Shown: positions 46,882 to 55,689, counted from the first letter of the stretch. The stretch: 64,000 nucleotides of DNA from Anaerolineae bacterium (GCA_016926805.1 JAFGNV010000181.1:101564-165563); one strand, 5' to 3'. Numbers and translations are program-made. The notes: generated by a model not told the origin, from the sequence alone.

Positions 46882-47043
46882 ACTTCATTGGTGGGCGAGG
46901 AAGACGCCCATTCAGGTGAATGACCACCAATCATGCACACTCGAAACGTTCGCAGGCAAATTCATAACCTGACGTCGGACATCGGTAGTATATTTGTGAC
47001 TTGCTGACCGCATCGCTCATTATTGGACGATGCGGTTTTTTTT
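46882..47043 (+). ncRNA. Candidate structured small RNA of about 160 nt
   Basis: The interval between the promoter and the terminator folds well. ATTGGTGG (46887-46894) pairs with CCACCAAT (46924-46931). Between them lie a GGCG/CGCC hairpin and ATTCAggTGAAT (46910-46921). A CGAA/TTCG hairpin follows near 46941-46951. The layout of promoter, three-way junction-like fold and intrinsic terminator is that of a stand-alone ncRNA. A 24-codon ORF (MHTRNVRR..., 46933-47007) lies inside without a ribosome site, so a leader peptide cannot be excluded. It sits exactly between the ubiquitin-like cluster and the CRISPR locus. I do not recognise it as a known RNA class or as a CRISPR-derived RNA. Confidence 0.5.
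47008..47043 (+). terminator. Rho-independent terminator of the candidate ncRNA
   Basis: CCGCATCG pairs with CGATGCGG, followed by eight T bases. It is oriented for plus-strand transcription and overlaps the stop of the convergent Csx3 gene. Confidence 0.85.
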
Positions 47044-48202
47044 AGGCGATCTCGATTGATTCACCGAGGGGGTGTTGGTCTGTTTGCTGCGAGGCGACAA
47101 TAATGGCCCGGTGCTGATGAGGATAATAGATAGCCACCCAGCACGCCCGTCGATAAAAAAGGGCCAGGCCGGTGTAGAGCCAGGTGGGTAATTTGCCGTC
47201 TAGAATCACCCCATGAGTTGACGGAACTGGGGGCAGGGAAAGAGACAGTTCCGGCTCATATTCCAGATAATCAGCAGGTAGGTCCACTTTTAAATGAAGG
47301 TAGTGTTCCGTTTGTTCGGTAGTAAGCGCGAGTGATGATTTTATGGGGCGAGCGTCGACAAAAATGACCGGTTCAACCCAACCACGGCGGGCATCGAATT
47401 GGTAAAAAGGGTTGGGGGAAATGTAGCCCGCTATCGCGGCATATAACCAGGCCGGACCTCGTCCATACAGCGCCAGCGGAGTATCTTGGGGAAGATAATC
47501 GAGAACAGGTGGAATGTCATCAGGATGCCACCGGTAGCCTGAACGGGAGGGATACAGCTGCCGGTAAAGACGAACCAGATCAACCACCAGATCAGTGGGT
47601 GCTTGCTGTTGGTGGATGTTCAATAGCTCATCATAGCTGTAATTGCAGAGGGCTTTTATACGTGTCACCAAAGCCTCAAATACGGATCCTTCAACCAGTT
47701 GACCCCGTTCCAAATTGGTAATAACTCCCTGCAAGATAGGATACTCAACTTCTAACTCAGATTGACCAACCAAACGCGACTTTAAGATAGCAATGATCGG
47801 CACGTGATATTTTTCCATCATTGCCTGCCAATAAGTTTCTGATTCGGCGTCTTTGACCAGCAAGACGGCGTGACTGCACAGATCAAAAATATCTTCCTGC
47901 CACGATTCTGGTTTGCCGCCAACATCGACCAGAAAAGGGAGAGGGCGGTAAGCAATGTCGCGACACATTTGCTTGACCCAGGTTGGCGTGAATTTTCCTT
48001 TGCGTCGCTCGGTTTCGGCCACAGCGGGAGGGGCCTCGTGAAACCAATCACCCTCACCATCAGGGGCAGCTCGTAGTAAATAATGTTGAATACCGGCCTT
48101 GGTCAGGGCTTCTTTTAGGCTGCGGGCCAGCACCGATTTTCCGGCGTGGGGTGGCCCACCAATGAGAATGGCTGGAAAGCGACTGGTAACTCTATTGGCC
48201 AT
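47042..48202 (-). CDS. csx3: P-loop NTPase fused to Csx3 (Crn3-like) domain(s)
   Basis: About 386 aa from MANRVTSRF. Residues 1 to about 210 form a P-loop NTPase (ILIGGPPHAGKSVLARSL; FLVDVGGKP as a likely Walker B region; HAVLLVKD). The C-terminal half contains two related segments. LALYGRGPAWLYAAIAGYI...YQFDARRGWV is the first, and VILDGKLPTWLYTGLALFYRRACWVAIYYP is the second. The latter matches the Csx3/Crn3 family, whose members degrade cyclic tetra-adenylate, so this protein probably damps type III signalling. NTPase-Csx3 fusions are known. The doubled Csx3-like segment is less familiar to me. It is divergent from the CARF regulator, sharing a 58-base promoter region. Confidence 0.8.
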   Translation of the reverse strand: MANRVTSRFPAILIGGPPHAGKSVLARSLKEALTKAGIQHYLLRAAPDGEGDWFHEAPPAVAETERRKGKFTPTWVKQMCRDIAYRPLPFLVDVGGKPESWQEDIFDLCSHAVLLVKDAESETYWQAMMEKYHVPIIAILKSRLVGQSELEVEYPILQGVITNLERGQLVEGSVFEALVTRIKALCNYSYDELLNIHQQQAPTDLVVDLVRLYRQLYPSRSGYRWHPDDIPPVLDYLPQDTPLALYGRGPAWLYAAIAGYISPNPFYQFDARRGWVEPVIFVDARPIKSSLALTTEQTEHYLHLKVDLPADYLEYEPELSLSLPPVPSTHGVILDGKLPTWLYTGLALFYRRACWVAIYYPHQHRAIIVASQQTDQHPLGESIEIA

Positions 48203-48260
48203 TAGATGTAGCTCGCTTTCTATAATGAGCCGATGATTTTGATGGCGACAGGATGGACCT

Positions 48261-49145
48261 ATGGATAGGAACCACGGCTCTATAATGATTGCCACCCTGG
48301 GGGGACAACCCCAGTTGGTGACATTTGCCCTGGATGAACTGCTGGCGCGGGGTGAGAACATTCATGAAGTGATTGTGCCCTTTCTATCTGCCGAGGGCAG
48401 CCGGGTCAATCGTGCCCTGGACAGGCTCTCGGCAGAGTTTGTCGGCGACTACTACCTTCACGCTAACCATCCCTGTCGCTTGCGGCCAATGCCCATTCGA
48501 GATGAGCTGACCCGTTTGCCGGATATTCAAACCGAGGCCGACGCCAACGCCACCTGGGAAATGCTGCGAGACTTGATCATCACCTTAAAGAACGAACGCC
48601 AGCAACTGCACGTGTGCGTGAGTGGGGGGCGGCGGGTGATGGCGCTGGTGTTGGTTTCGGCGGCGTTGCTGCATTTTAATTACCAGGATAAAATGTGGCA
48701 TATTTACACTCCCGAGGCTTTTTTGGAACAGGCGCAGGAGGGCGCCATGATGCACGCCCGCCCCGAAGATGGCGTGCGGTTGATCCAGGTGCCCCTGGTG
48801 CCGCTGGGCACGCAGTTCCCCATTTTGCGCCAATTGGCCCAGGCCGAGTACGCGACCTTGTTACAACCGGACTCGCTGAAGAAAACCGAACAGGAGCCGT
48901 GCCAGGCCGTGTGGGCGCAATTGAGCTTACGGCAGCGAGAAGTGCTGCGTTTGCTGGCCGACGGCCAGACGCCCCAAGAAGTGGCCGATACGCTGGCTAT
49001 TTCCATCAAAACACTCGATACGCATAAGACCGCCATTTTGGCCGAGTGCCGGGTGGCCTGGGGCCTGCCGGATGACCATTGGCTGGATTACCACTTTTTG
49101 CGAGACAATTTTGGTCCGTTCCTGAGATTTAAGGATAACACATAA
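48261..49145 (+). CDS. CARF-domain regulator with LuxR-type HTH (Csx14/NE0113-like)
   Basis: This 294-aa protein has an N-terminal CARF-like domain (IATLGGQPQLVTFALDELLARGENIHEVIV at the start; VCVSGGRRVMALVLVSAALLHF as the second ligand loop) resembling the Csx14/NE0113 family. The C-terminal LuxR/GerE helix-turn-helix (LSLRQREVLRLLADGQTPQEVADTLAISIKTLDTHKTAILAEC) should bind DNA. It is likely a cyclic-oligoadenylate-responsive transcription factor for the csm operon or the divergent csx3 gene. An internal ATG at 48285 (MIATLGG) is an alternative start. A terminator separates it from cas10. Confidence 0.82.
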   Translation: MDRNHGSIMIATLGGQPQLVTFALDELLARGENIHEVIVPFLSAEGSRVNRALDRLSAEFVGDYYLHANHPCRLRPMPIRDELTRLPDIQTEADANATWEMLRDLIITLKNERQQLHVCVSGGRRVMALVLVSAALLHFNYQDKMWHIYTPEAFLEQAQEGAMMHARPEDGVRLIQVPLVPLGTQFPILRQLAQAEYATLLQPDSLKKTEQEPCQAVWAQLSLRQREVLRLLADGQTPQEVADTLAISIKTLDTHKTAILAECRVAWGLPDDHWLDYHFLRDNFGPFLRFKDNT

Positions 49146-49151
49146 TTAATT

Positions 49152-49182
49152 AAAAAACATCAGAGGTATCTCTGATGTTTTT
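49152..49182 (+). terminator. Rho-independent terminator after the CARF regulator
   Basis: AAAAACATCAGAG and CTCTGATGTTTTT form a long perfect stem with a four-base loop, followed by a short T run. It insulates the regulator from the csm operon. Confidence 0.8.
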
Positions 49183-49249
49183 GGGAGGGATTTCTGATGC
49201 AAAATGCGTCATAATCAGATACGATATTATAGACAAGAGAGGAGGTTGT

Positions 49250-51811
49250 ATGCGAGAAGTTGTATTCAAAATAGCTTTAGCCGGACTGTTGCACGATATT
49301 GGTAAGTTTGCTCAACGGCGAGAAGTAAGGTCCAGAAAACACACGATAGTAGGTGAAGAAGTTTTACAGGAAGTGTTTTCTTCGCTGGTACCGTTTGATT
49401 GGCGAGATGATCTTGGAGATGTTATAAAATTTCATCATTCTGACAAAAAAGAAGAAACCGGCAAACCAATCGTCAAAGCCGTTATTGTGGCCGACTGGCT
49501 GGTCTCGGCCGAACGGTTAAGCGGCCATCCTGAACAGAGCGCCCCGGAAGTTACCGGCCTAATCCCTGTAACGGCCACAGTTGAACTGGACAGGGAATAT
49601 CAGGTTACAGGTTGGAAATTTCCATTGCGAGCATTAACTATTGCCCCTGAAGTAGATACTCCTCCCATTTTTCCAAAACAGGGTATTGAAGTGGGGCGAG
49701 ATGATTATATAAAGCTCTGGTCGCAGTTTACAGAGGCCATGCAATCCTTCCCCTCCCCGATAGATACTTACAGCCGTTTTACCGGCTTAATGAGTACCTT
49801 GCGGCTCTACACCACTCAAATTCCTTCGGCTACGCCCTGGAGTGATGAGAAACATAAAGACAAGCGCACCGTGCCGGATGTATCTCTATATGACCATCTC
49901 AAAGTAACGGCGGCTATTGCCCCCTGTTTGCTGCGCCTGCCAGGCGAGCATCCTGACCATCTGGAAGAATTGCATCAGATGAGGTCGCCTCGAATTTTTG
50001 ACGACACCCGCCCGGTTGCTCAACTCCTGCGGGCCGACCTGTCCGGCATCCAATCTTTTATTTACCGCATCGTTACCCCGGAGCGCGATAAATCCCATCG
50101 CTCCACGGCCAAACGACTACGGGGACGCTCCTTTTATCTTAGTTTGCTCACTGAGGTGATCGCTGATTGGTTTCTGCGTGAGTTGGATTTGACCCCAGCC
50201 AATGTTCTTTTTATTGGCGGGGGACGGTTTGACCTGCTGCTGCCGATAGATCACAAAACTGGCGAAAAGGTACACAAACTTCAACAGGATTTGCAGGAGT
50301 GGCTGGCCGAAAAATTCTACGGCACGGTGGGGCTGGTGCTGGCCTGTGAGAACCTCTTGCCCGGCGACTTTAGAGACCTAGGCCGGGCGACAGCGACCCT
50401 GGACAAAAAACTGACGGCGGCTAAACAGCAAAAGTTCAGCGGGGTTCTCAATGAAGCGTTCTTTATCCCAGAAAAATTCAAGCACGTTTGTGATGTTTGC
50501 GGCTTGACCCCCACTCAGGCAGGTAGCCCAACTTGTGATTTGTGCAAGCTTCATTTAGAAATAGGACAATCGCTGCCCCGCGCAGCTTACCTGGCCCGGC
50601 TCTATAACGCCCAACCCTTGAAGACTTCCAAGACGGCCTGGATAAAGTTTGCCGAACCGTTAAATGTGCAAGTGGCCCTTTTAAAGAGTGAAGCGCAGGT
50701 AGAGGAACTGCTGGCCAAGGTTGACCAGGCCGGGGTCGAGGCCGTTATTTATAGCCTCAATGATACATCTTTGTCCCCGGCGATAAAGTGGCCTGCCCAA
50801 ACCGCCCCGGCCCAATTCTACCTGGCCAACGCTGCTCCGTTACATCCCGATGATCAGGTCTTTAGCTTTGAAGATTATGATGACCGCGCCGCAGAGATTG
50901 TTGAGGAACTCTTACATCCCGATGGTCAGGTCTTTAGCTTTGAAGAGATGGCCGAACTCAGTGTTGGAACAAAACTATTAGGCGTGCTGAAAGCCGACGT
51001 GGACCACCTGGGCTTGATTTTTAGCCTGGGGTTGGCGCCGCTGACTATTTCTCGTACGGCTGCGCTCAGCCACATGTTTGACCACTTTTTTGGCGGCTAC
51101 TTGAACACCCTCTGCCGGAAATTGACAATAAGGTGGCAGGAGGATTTAGCCAAAAACCAGGAGCGCAAAGCTGACCTACAGCAAGCCTTGCAGAAACTAC
51201 GCCAGGAGAGCGACGAGGATGGCCCGGTCAATCTGGACCGCCTGGACAGCCTCTTTTATATCGTCTACGCCGGCGGCGACGACCTGCTCATCATCGGTCC
51301 CTGGGACCAGACCGTTGAACTGGCGCAACAGCTTTACCGGGATTTTCGGGTTTATACCTGTGAAAATCCCAACATTACCCTCTCTGCCGGGATTACCCTG
51401 GTTAAGCCGCATTTCCCGGTGCAGCGCTTCGTGGAACTGGTTGGGGAGGCCCTGGAACAATCCAAAAACAAGGGACGCAATCGCCTGACCCTGTTTGACC
51501 AGACGGTCCTCTGGCGCGATGAGGGCGCAACCAGCTTTGATGAGCTGCACCGGCTGGCCCGCGACCTGTATGATGATGCGGGCCAGATACCCCGCACGCT
51601 GATCCACGATATGCTGCGACTGCGCAAGCAGCAAGAACTCAAAATGCGTAACGGCAAGACCAAACCCATTATCGCGCCTCAACTGCTTTACCTGTTTGCC
51701 CGCCGCCTGCCGGTTGAGGTGCGGGAAAAATACAAACGGCGGCTGCTGGATGCCTGGCCCGGCATCCAGATTCCATTATCTTATGTGAGTTTAAAAACAA
51801 GAAAGGAGTAA
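49250..51811 (+). CDS. cas10: Cas10/Csm1, type III-A signature protein
   Basis: This 853-aa protein starts at MREVVFK after AGGAGG (the ORF-track start is 25 codons too early). It has an HD nuclease domain (LAGLLHDIGKFAQRRE, residues 10-25), a first cyclase-like domain and a zinc module (CDVCGLTPTQAGSPTCDLCKLH). The catalytic palm follows with YAGGDDLLII (about residue 675), then a small C-terminal helical domain. An intact GGDD implies cyclic-oligoadenylate synthesis when target RNA is bound; the HD motif implies single-strand DNA cleavage. A 24-codon tandem duplication (LHPDDQVFSFED and LHPDGQVFSFEE) precedes the palm. First gene of the csm operon. A TATTAT at 49225 may be its -10. Confidence 0.95.
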   Translation: MREVVFKIALAGLLHDIGKFAQRREVRSRKHTIVGEEVLQEVFSSLVPFDWRDDLGDVIKFHHSDKKEETGKPIVKAVIVADWLVSAERLSGHPEQSAPEVTGLIPVTATVELDREYQVTGWKFPLRALTIAPEVDTPPIFPKQGIEVGRDDYIKLWSQFTEAMQSFPSPIDTYSRFTGLMSTLRLYTTQIPSATPWSDEKHKDKRTVPDVSLYDHLKVTAAIAPCLLRLPGEHPDHLEELHQMRSPRIFDDTRPVAQLLRADLSGIQSFIYRIVTPERDKSHRSTAKRLRGRSFYLSLLTEVIADWFLRELDLTPANVLFIGGGRFDLLLPIDHKTGEKVHKLQQDLQEWLAEKFYGTVGLVLACENLLPGDFRDLGRATATLDKKLTAAKQQKFSGVLNEAFFIPEKFKHVCDVCGLTPTQAGSPTCDLCKLHLEIGQSLPRAAYLARLYNAQPLKTSKTAWIKFAEPLNVQVALLKSEAQVEELLAKVDQAGVEAVIYSLNDTSLSPAIKWPAQTAPAQFYLANAAPLHPDDQVFSFEDYDDRAAEIVEELLHPDGQVFSFEEMAELSVGTKLLGVLKADVDHLGLIFSLGLAPLTISRTAALSHMFDHFFGGYLNTLCRKLTIRWQEDLAKNQERKADLQQALQKLRQESDEDGPVNLDRLDSLFYIVYAGGDDLLIIGPWDQTVELAQQLYRDFRVYTCENPNITLSAGITLVKPHFPVQRFVELVGEALEQSKNKGRNRLTLFDQTVLWRDEGATSFDELHRLARDLYDDAGQIPRTLIHDMLRLRKQQELKMRNGKTKPIIAPQLLYLFARRLPVEVREKYKRRLLDAWPGIQIPLSYVSLKTRKE

Positions 51812-51817
51812 CAGAGT

Positions 51818-52246
51818 ATGACTATCACCACTATCCCTGACTTAGAAAAAAAGCTTAAAGATGAAAAAGGACCTCTATCGGCCATATTATCGCCCCAGGA
51901 TTTTGCCGATGAGGGCGCGGTAGCCGATGTGATGGCCCAGAAGTTCAAGAAAGATCTGAATCCTACTCAGATGCGTAAGGTTTTTCATGCCTTCAAGCAA
52001 ATTGAGCGCAAACTCAAAGGCAAGCCGGATGGCGATAATCTGGACGGGTTTCGGGCAGAGATCAGTTTGATTACGCCCAATCTGGCTTATGCTGTTGGGC
52101 GGAAATTGATGCCTCCCGAATTTTATGACGTGTTAAAGCTTTGCCTTAAACCGGATAAACTGCAAACCGTAGGCGACTTCAGACGGCTCACTGAATTTCT
52201 GACCGCCATTCTGGCCTATCAAAAGTATTACAGCAAAGGAGACTGA
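51818..52246 (+). CDS. csm2: Csm2, small subunit of the effector complex
   Basis: This 142-aa helical protein (AVADVMAQKFKKDLNPTQMRKVFHAFKQIERKLKGK, RKLMPPEFYDVLKLCL, FRRLTEFLTAILAYQKYY) matches Csm2 in length and pattern, especially the LNPTQMRKVF segment and the AYQKYY end. It lines the target-RNA channel of the complex and does not cut. AAAGGAG precedes the ATG, six bases after cas10. Confidence 0.92.
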   Translation: MTITTIPDLEKKLKDEKGPLSAILSPQDFADEGAVADVMAQKFKKDLNPTQMRKVFHAFKQIERKLKGKPDGDNLDGFRAEISLITPNLAYAVGRKLMPPEFYDVLKLCLKPDKLQTVGDFRRLTEFLTAILAYQKYYSKGD

Positions 52247-52252
52247 AAACTG

Positions 52253-53032
52253 ATGACCACGCAATGGAAATTTTTGGGTAAATATATTCTGCAAGGCAAA
52301 ATCCACTGCCAAACCGGCCTGCACATTGGCGGCAATACCGAAGGCTTTGAAATTGGCGGGATGGATAACCCGGTGGTTGTTAACCCGCTCAATGACCAGC
52401 CCTATATTCCCGGTTCATCGCTTAAAGGTAAGTTGCGGCATTTACTTGAATGGAACCTGGGAAAAATAGAGAAAAAGAACCCGGATAAAGAAAATGAAAC
52501 CTATGGACCGCATTTTTGTGGCAAATGTGAAGCCTGCCGGATATTTGGGCCAGCCAATAACGAGGCCGATGTGCGTGAAATGGCCGGACCGACCCGCCTG
52601 TCGGTACGCGACTCTTTTCTAACCAGTAAGAGCGTTACCGAATTACCGCAATGGCTGGGGGAAGGTATTTTTACCGAAGCCAAAACTGAAAACGCAATAG
52701 ATCGTGTAACCGCTGTCGCCAACCCCCGTCCCATCGAGCGCGTGCCGGCCGGGGCCGAATTTGATTTCACCGTCATCTTTGACGTTTATCGGGAGGAGGA
52801 TCGCGCCCTGCTGAAGCATCTCTTTACCGCAATGGCCATGCTGGAAGACAGCGCCCTGGGCGGCGGCGGCTCGCGCGGTCACGGCGTAATTGCGTTCAAA
52901 GAATTAAAAGCCGAATGGCGTTCGGTTGAATATTACCGGAACGGCACATCGGCCAAACCTGTTTCGGTTATTGAGAAAAAGGCTATGAAACAAATCGTTT
53001 CTGACTTTAAGGTGGAAGATTGGAAGGTATAG
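52253..53032 (+). CDS. csm3: Csm3, backbone RNase subunit
   Basis: This 259-aa RAMP protein has LHIGGNTEGFEIGGMDNPVVVN, in which the aspartate of GGMDNP is the expected target-RNA cleavage residue. It also has the SSLKGKLRHLLEW glycine-rich helix, FCGKCEACRIFGP, and ALGGGGSRGHGVIAF near the C-terminus. Multiple copies should form the filament and cut bound RNA every six bases. It sits seven bases after csm2. Confidence 0.95.
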   Translation: MTTQWKFLGKYILQGKIHCQTGLHIGGNTEGFEIGGMDNPVVVNPLNDQPYIPGSSLKGKLRHLLEWNLGKIEKKNPDKENETYGPHFCGKCEACRIFGPANNEADVREMAGPTRLSVRDSFLTSKSVTELPQWLGEGIFTEAKTENAIDRVTAVANPRPIERVPAGAEFDFTVIFDVYREEDRALLKHLFTAMAMLEDSALGGGGSRGHGVIAFKELKAEWRSVEYYRNGTSAKPVSVIEKKAMKQIVSDFKVEDWKV

Positions 53033-53035
53033 GCC

Positions 53036-54160
53036 ATGGACACCTACCTGATATTGCTCCAGCCCAGAGGTGCGCATCTTGGCTCCATCACCTCGCAAAA
53101 GCTGTTTGGGGCCATGTGCTGGGCGCTGGACACGCTGGGCATGGTCAATGTGGGCGACCTATTGGCCGGTTTTAGCCAGAACCCTCGCTTTGCTTTTAGT
53201 TCGGCCTTCCCTTTTGTGGTCAAGCCGGAAGCGGCAGCCAAAAATCCGGACAATCTCGGCCCCGCCGACATTATTCGCCTGTTCCCCAAACCCCTCCTGC
53301 CGCCGATAACAATGGCCCAGGTACAAGAAATGGCTAAAGCAAGTGGGCATACCGGCATCCACTTTAAACGGGCCATTAAAGAGATTGTGTCCGAACAGAT
53401 TAAGCCGGTACAGCAGGCAGCTTATGTGTCGGAAGGGCTGTTTAACGGCATTTGCACCGGGGAATGGGATCATGCAGCTCTGGCAAAAGAAGTGAGACAA
53501 AAAGTAAAAAAGGTTGGCACAGCGCTGTGGCTGGATAAAGAATACCGGCAGATTTGGGGACGAACCGGCGACCCGGGAAACCTGTGGTCTACCACCGACG
53601 TGCAGCGCAATGCCGTAGACCGGGTCGCCGGTTCTACGGCGGAAGGGCTGCTCTTTCACGAGACACAGACACTTTATCAGTCGGAGCGGGTGGGCCTGTG
53701 GTTTGCTGCTCGCGTCGATGCCGAAGCCTGGGGCTGGCTGCAAGCCGCCTTTCGCTACCTGGCCGACACCGGCCTGGGCGGCAAACGTACCACCGGCAAA
53801 GGCCACTTTGACTTTCACTGGCAGGCAACGCCCAACTTGCTGCCGGACGCGCCCGACGCGGACAGTTTTGTGACCCTATCTCACTACGTGCCGAATTTTG
53901 AGCAAGGACAAATTGAAGCCCAACCCCAGCGATACACGTTGAAAGTAACGCGCCAAAAAGCAGAAAATAAATTTCCGGGCCAGGAACAGCGAGTTTACAT
54001 CGGCGGCCTTAAATTTTTTACCGAAGGCTCGGTCTTTGAATTTCGACGAAAACAGGCCATTTACGGCAGTTTATCCAGGTTGGATGAAGTTAACGGCCGC
54101 GCGGTCTATTACAATGGCATGGCCGTGCCAGTGTTTGCCAGGTTAGGAGGCGACGTATGA
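53036..54160 (+). CDS. csm4: Csm4, RAMP subunit that binds the crRNA 5' tag
   Basis: This 374-aa protein has the typical start TYLILLQPRGAHLGSITSQKLFGAMCWALDTLG, WSTTDVQRNAVDRVAGSTAEGLLFHET in the middle and ADTGLGGKRTTGKGHFDF as the RAMP glycine loop. It caps the complex beside Cas10 and holds the repeat-derived 5' tag. It is somewhat longer than many Csm4 proteins. It overlaps csm5 by four bases. Confidence 0.92.
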   Translation: MDTYLILLQPRGAHLGSITSQKLFGAMCWALDTLGMVNVGDLLAGFSQNPRFAFSSAFPFVVKPEAAAKNPDNLGPADIIRLFPKPLLPPITMAQVQEMAKASGHTGIHFKRAIKEIVSEQIKPVQQAAYVSEGLFNGICTGEWDHAALAKEVRQKVKKVGTALWLDKEYRQIWGRTGDPGNLWSTTDVQRNAVDRVAGSTAEGLLFHETQTLYQSERVGLWFAARVDAEAWGWLQAAFRYLADTGLGGKRTTGKGHFDFHWQATPNLLPDAPDADSFVTLSHYVPNFEQGQIEAQPQRYTLKVTRQKAENKFPGQEQRVYIGGLKFFTEGSVFEFRRKQAIYGSLSRLDEVNGRAVYYNGMAVPVFARLGGDV

Positions 54161-55689
54161 GGTATGAACCTAAGCCGATACCAATTGAATTTAAGACAGC
54201 CAGCCCGGTTTTTGCCGGAAATGGCGAGACCATTCAGCCACTCTCTTTTGTGGCCGACAAGAAATGGGTCTACATGGTGGACGAAAACCTGTTCTTTCAG
54301 CAAGCATTGTCGGAACAGGGGCGAGTATTGTTCTTGTCCTGGATAGACCCTATTATGGAACAGATGGCGCAACTAAATGAAGAGATGGAAAAGCTAGACA
54401 GGTTTGACGAACGTCGGCGTCCGTTAAAAACTAAGCAGCGCAATCTGGAGGCGCGTTTATCTATTCAAAATTTTGTGCAGGAAAAAATGCCAACCCTGGA
54501 TGCGGTGCAGATAATCAAAACCAGGGGATGTGTAGCTTATCAAGTGCAAACACAAACCAATCTGGATCACAATGGTTTCCGGGCCTGTTGTAAAGACGTT
54601 GAAAACAGACCCTATTTGCCTGGTACCGAGATTAAGGGCGCTCTGCGTACCGCCTGGCTGTTTGCTTTGCTGGAGGATGAGAATAATTATCGCCTCCTGG
54701 CGCAGGCTATTCAAGACTTGAAGCCAATAGCTAATAATTATAAAAAGATTGAAAAGAGATTACCCGAGGTGATTGATACCATTGAAGCAAGGCTCTTGCG
54801 CGGGCGAGAAAACGATGCCAAGTATGACCTGCTGCGCCTGCTGCGGGTGAGCGACAGCGATCCATTTGATCCGGGCTGGCTACGTTTGGAACATTCCAAA
54901 TCGGCGGGAACCAGAAAATTTACAGACACGGTTTTGGAGACACTGCAACTACCAGATGAGCAATCCGGCCAATTTCGGCTGGAAGTGGTGGCGGACCAGC
55001 CTGAACTGTTGAACAAATTAGGCTTCAAACAGTCTATCAGCCTGGCAGCCCTGATGGAAGCTTGCTACAAACATGCGGCGGCTATCCTGGAAACCGAAGC
55101 GGCTTACTTTGACCGGCAAGGGGAGCGAGAACTGACCCACCGGGCTGACGCATTGGCTCAAAAAAACACGCCTCAAACCCCGTTGCTGCGTTTGGGCGGG
55201 GGACAGGGTCTGCTTTCTATTACCGCCGATTTGTGGCTGGCTACTCGTGATCCTGAAGTGTACGAAATATTCCGCCAGGCGGTCAGCACCATGCGCAAGT
55301 GGAAAAACACCGTGCCGGGCAATTTTCCCAAAACCCGCCGGGCAATCTGGCGCAATGGCCGACCGGCCGATCTTTTGGGCTGGCTACAACTCTTTCCGCC
55401 GGAAGCGGCGCGAAGCCATGCTCCAGCCAATTTCAAATTTGAATCAGCCGCAATTTCAGTCACCCCCAAAACGGTTGCGCCGGTCAAACAAGGCCGCCAG
55501 ACGGGTCGAGTGCAACAATTTAATACAACCAAAGGGTATGGTTTTATCAAACCCGATAGCGGCGGCGAGGATGTTTTTGTGCATGTTTCTGATGTGGATG
55601 GACCACCCTTGCAAAAAGGCGAAAAGGTCAGTTTTATGGTTCAAAGGGGTGGAAAAGGTTGGCAGGCCAAAGATGTCAGGCGTGGCTAA
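54157..55689 (+). CDS. csm5: Csm5 with a C-terminal cold-shock domain
   Basis: This 510-aa protein is Csm5 through about residue 430 (IEFKTASPVFAGNGETIQPLSF, CCKDVENRPYLPGTEIKGALRTAWLF, WLRLEHSKSAGTRKFTDTV, LLRLGGGQGLLSIT). It then carries a complete cold-shock domain from about 447 to 510: GRVQQFNTTKGYGFIKPDSG, DVFVHVSDVDGPPLQKGEKV and GKGWQAKDV. The RNP1-like KGYGFI and RNP2-like DVFVHV motifs are intact. Csm5 caps the crRNA 3' end and recruits cellular RNases, so the fused CSD could bind or melt the trailing crRNA or the target RNA. The reading frame is continuous, and no stop or start separates the parts. I know of no described Csm5-CSD fusion. Confidence 0.9.
   Translation: MRYEPKPIPIEFKTASPVFAGNGETIQPLSFVADKKWVYMVDENLFFQQALSEQGRVLFLSWIDPIMEQMAQLNEEMEKLDRFDERRRPLKTKQRNLEARLSIQNFVQEKMPTLDAVQIIKTRGCVAYQVQTQTNLDHNGFRACCKDVENRPYLPGTEIKGALRTAWLFALLEDENNYRLLAQAIQDLKPIANNYKKIEKRLPEVIDTIEARLLRGRENDAKYDLLRLLRVSDSDPFDPGWLRLEHSKSAGTRKFTDTVLETLQLPDEQSGQFRLEVVADQPELLNKLGFKQSISLAALMEACYKHAAAILETEAAYFDRQGERELTHRADALAQKNTPQTPLLRLGGGQGLLSITADLWLATRDPEVYEIFRQAVSTMRKWKNTVPGNFPKTRRAIWRNGRPADLLGWLQLFPPEAARSHAPANFKFESAAISVTPKTVAPVKQGRQTGRVQQFNTTKGYGFIKPDSGGEDVFVHVSDVDGPPLQKGEKVSFMVQRGGKGWQAKDVRRG

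Noticed and set aside
46882-47043. tracrRNA-like function for the candidate ncRNA
   Set aside because: It shows no complementarity to the CRISPR repeat that I can see, and type III systems do not need a tracrRNA.
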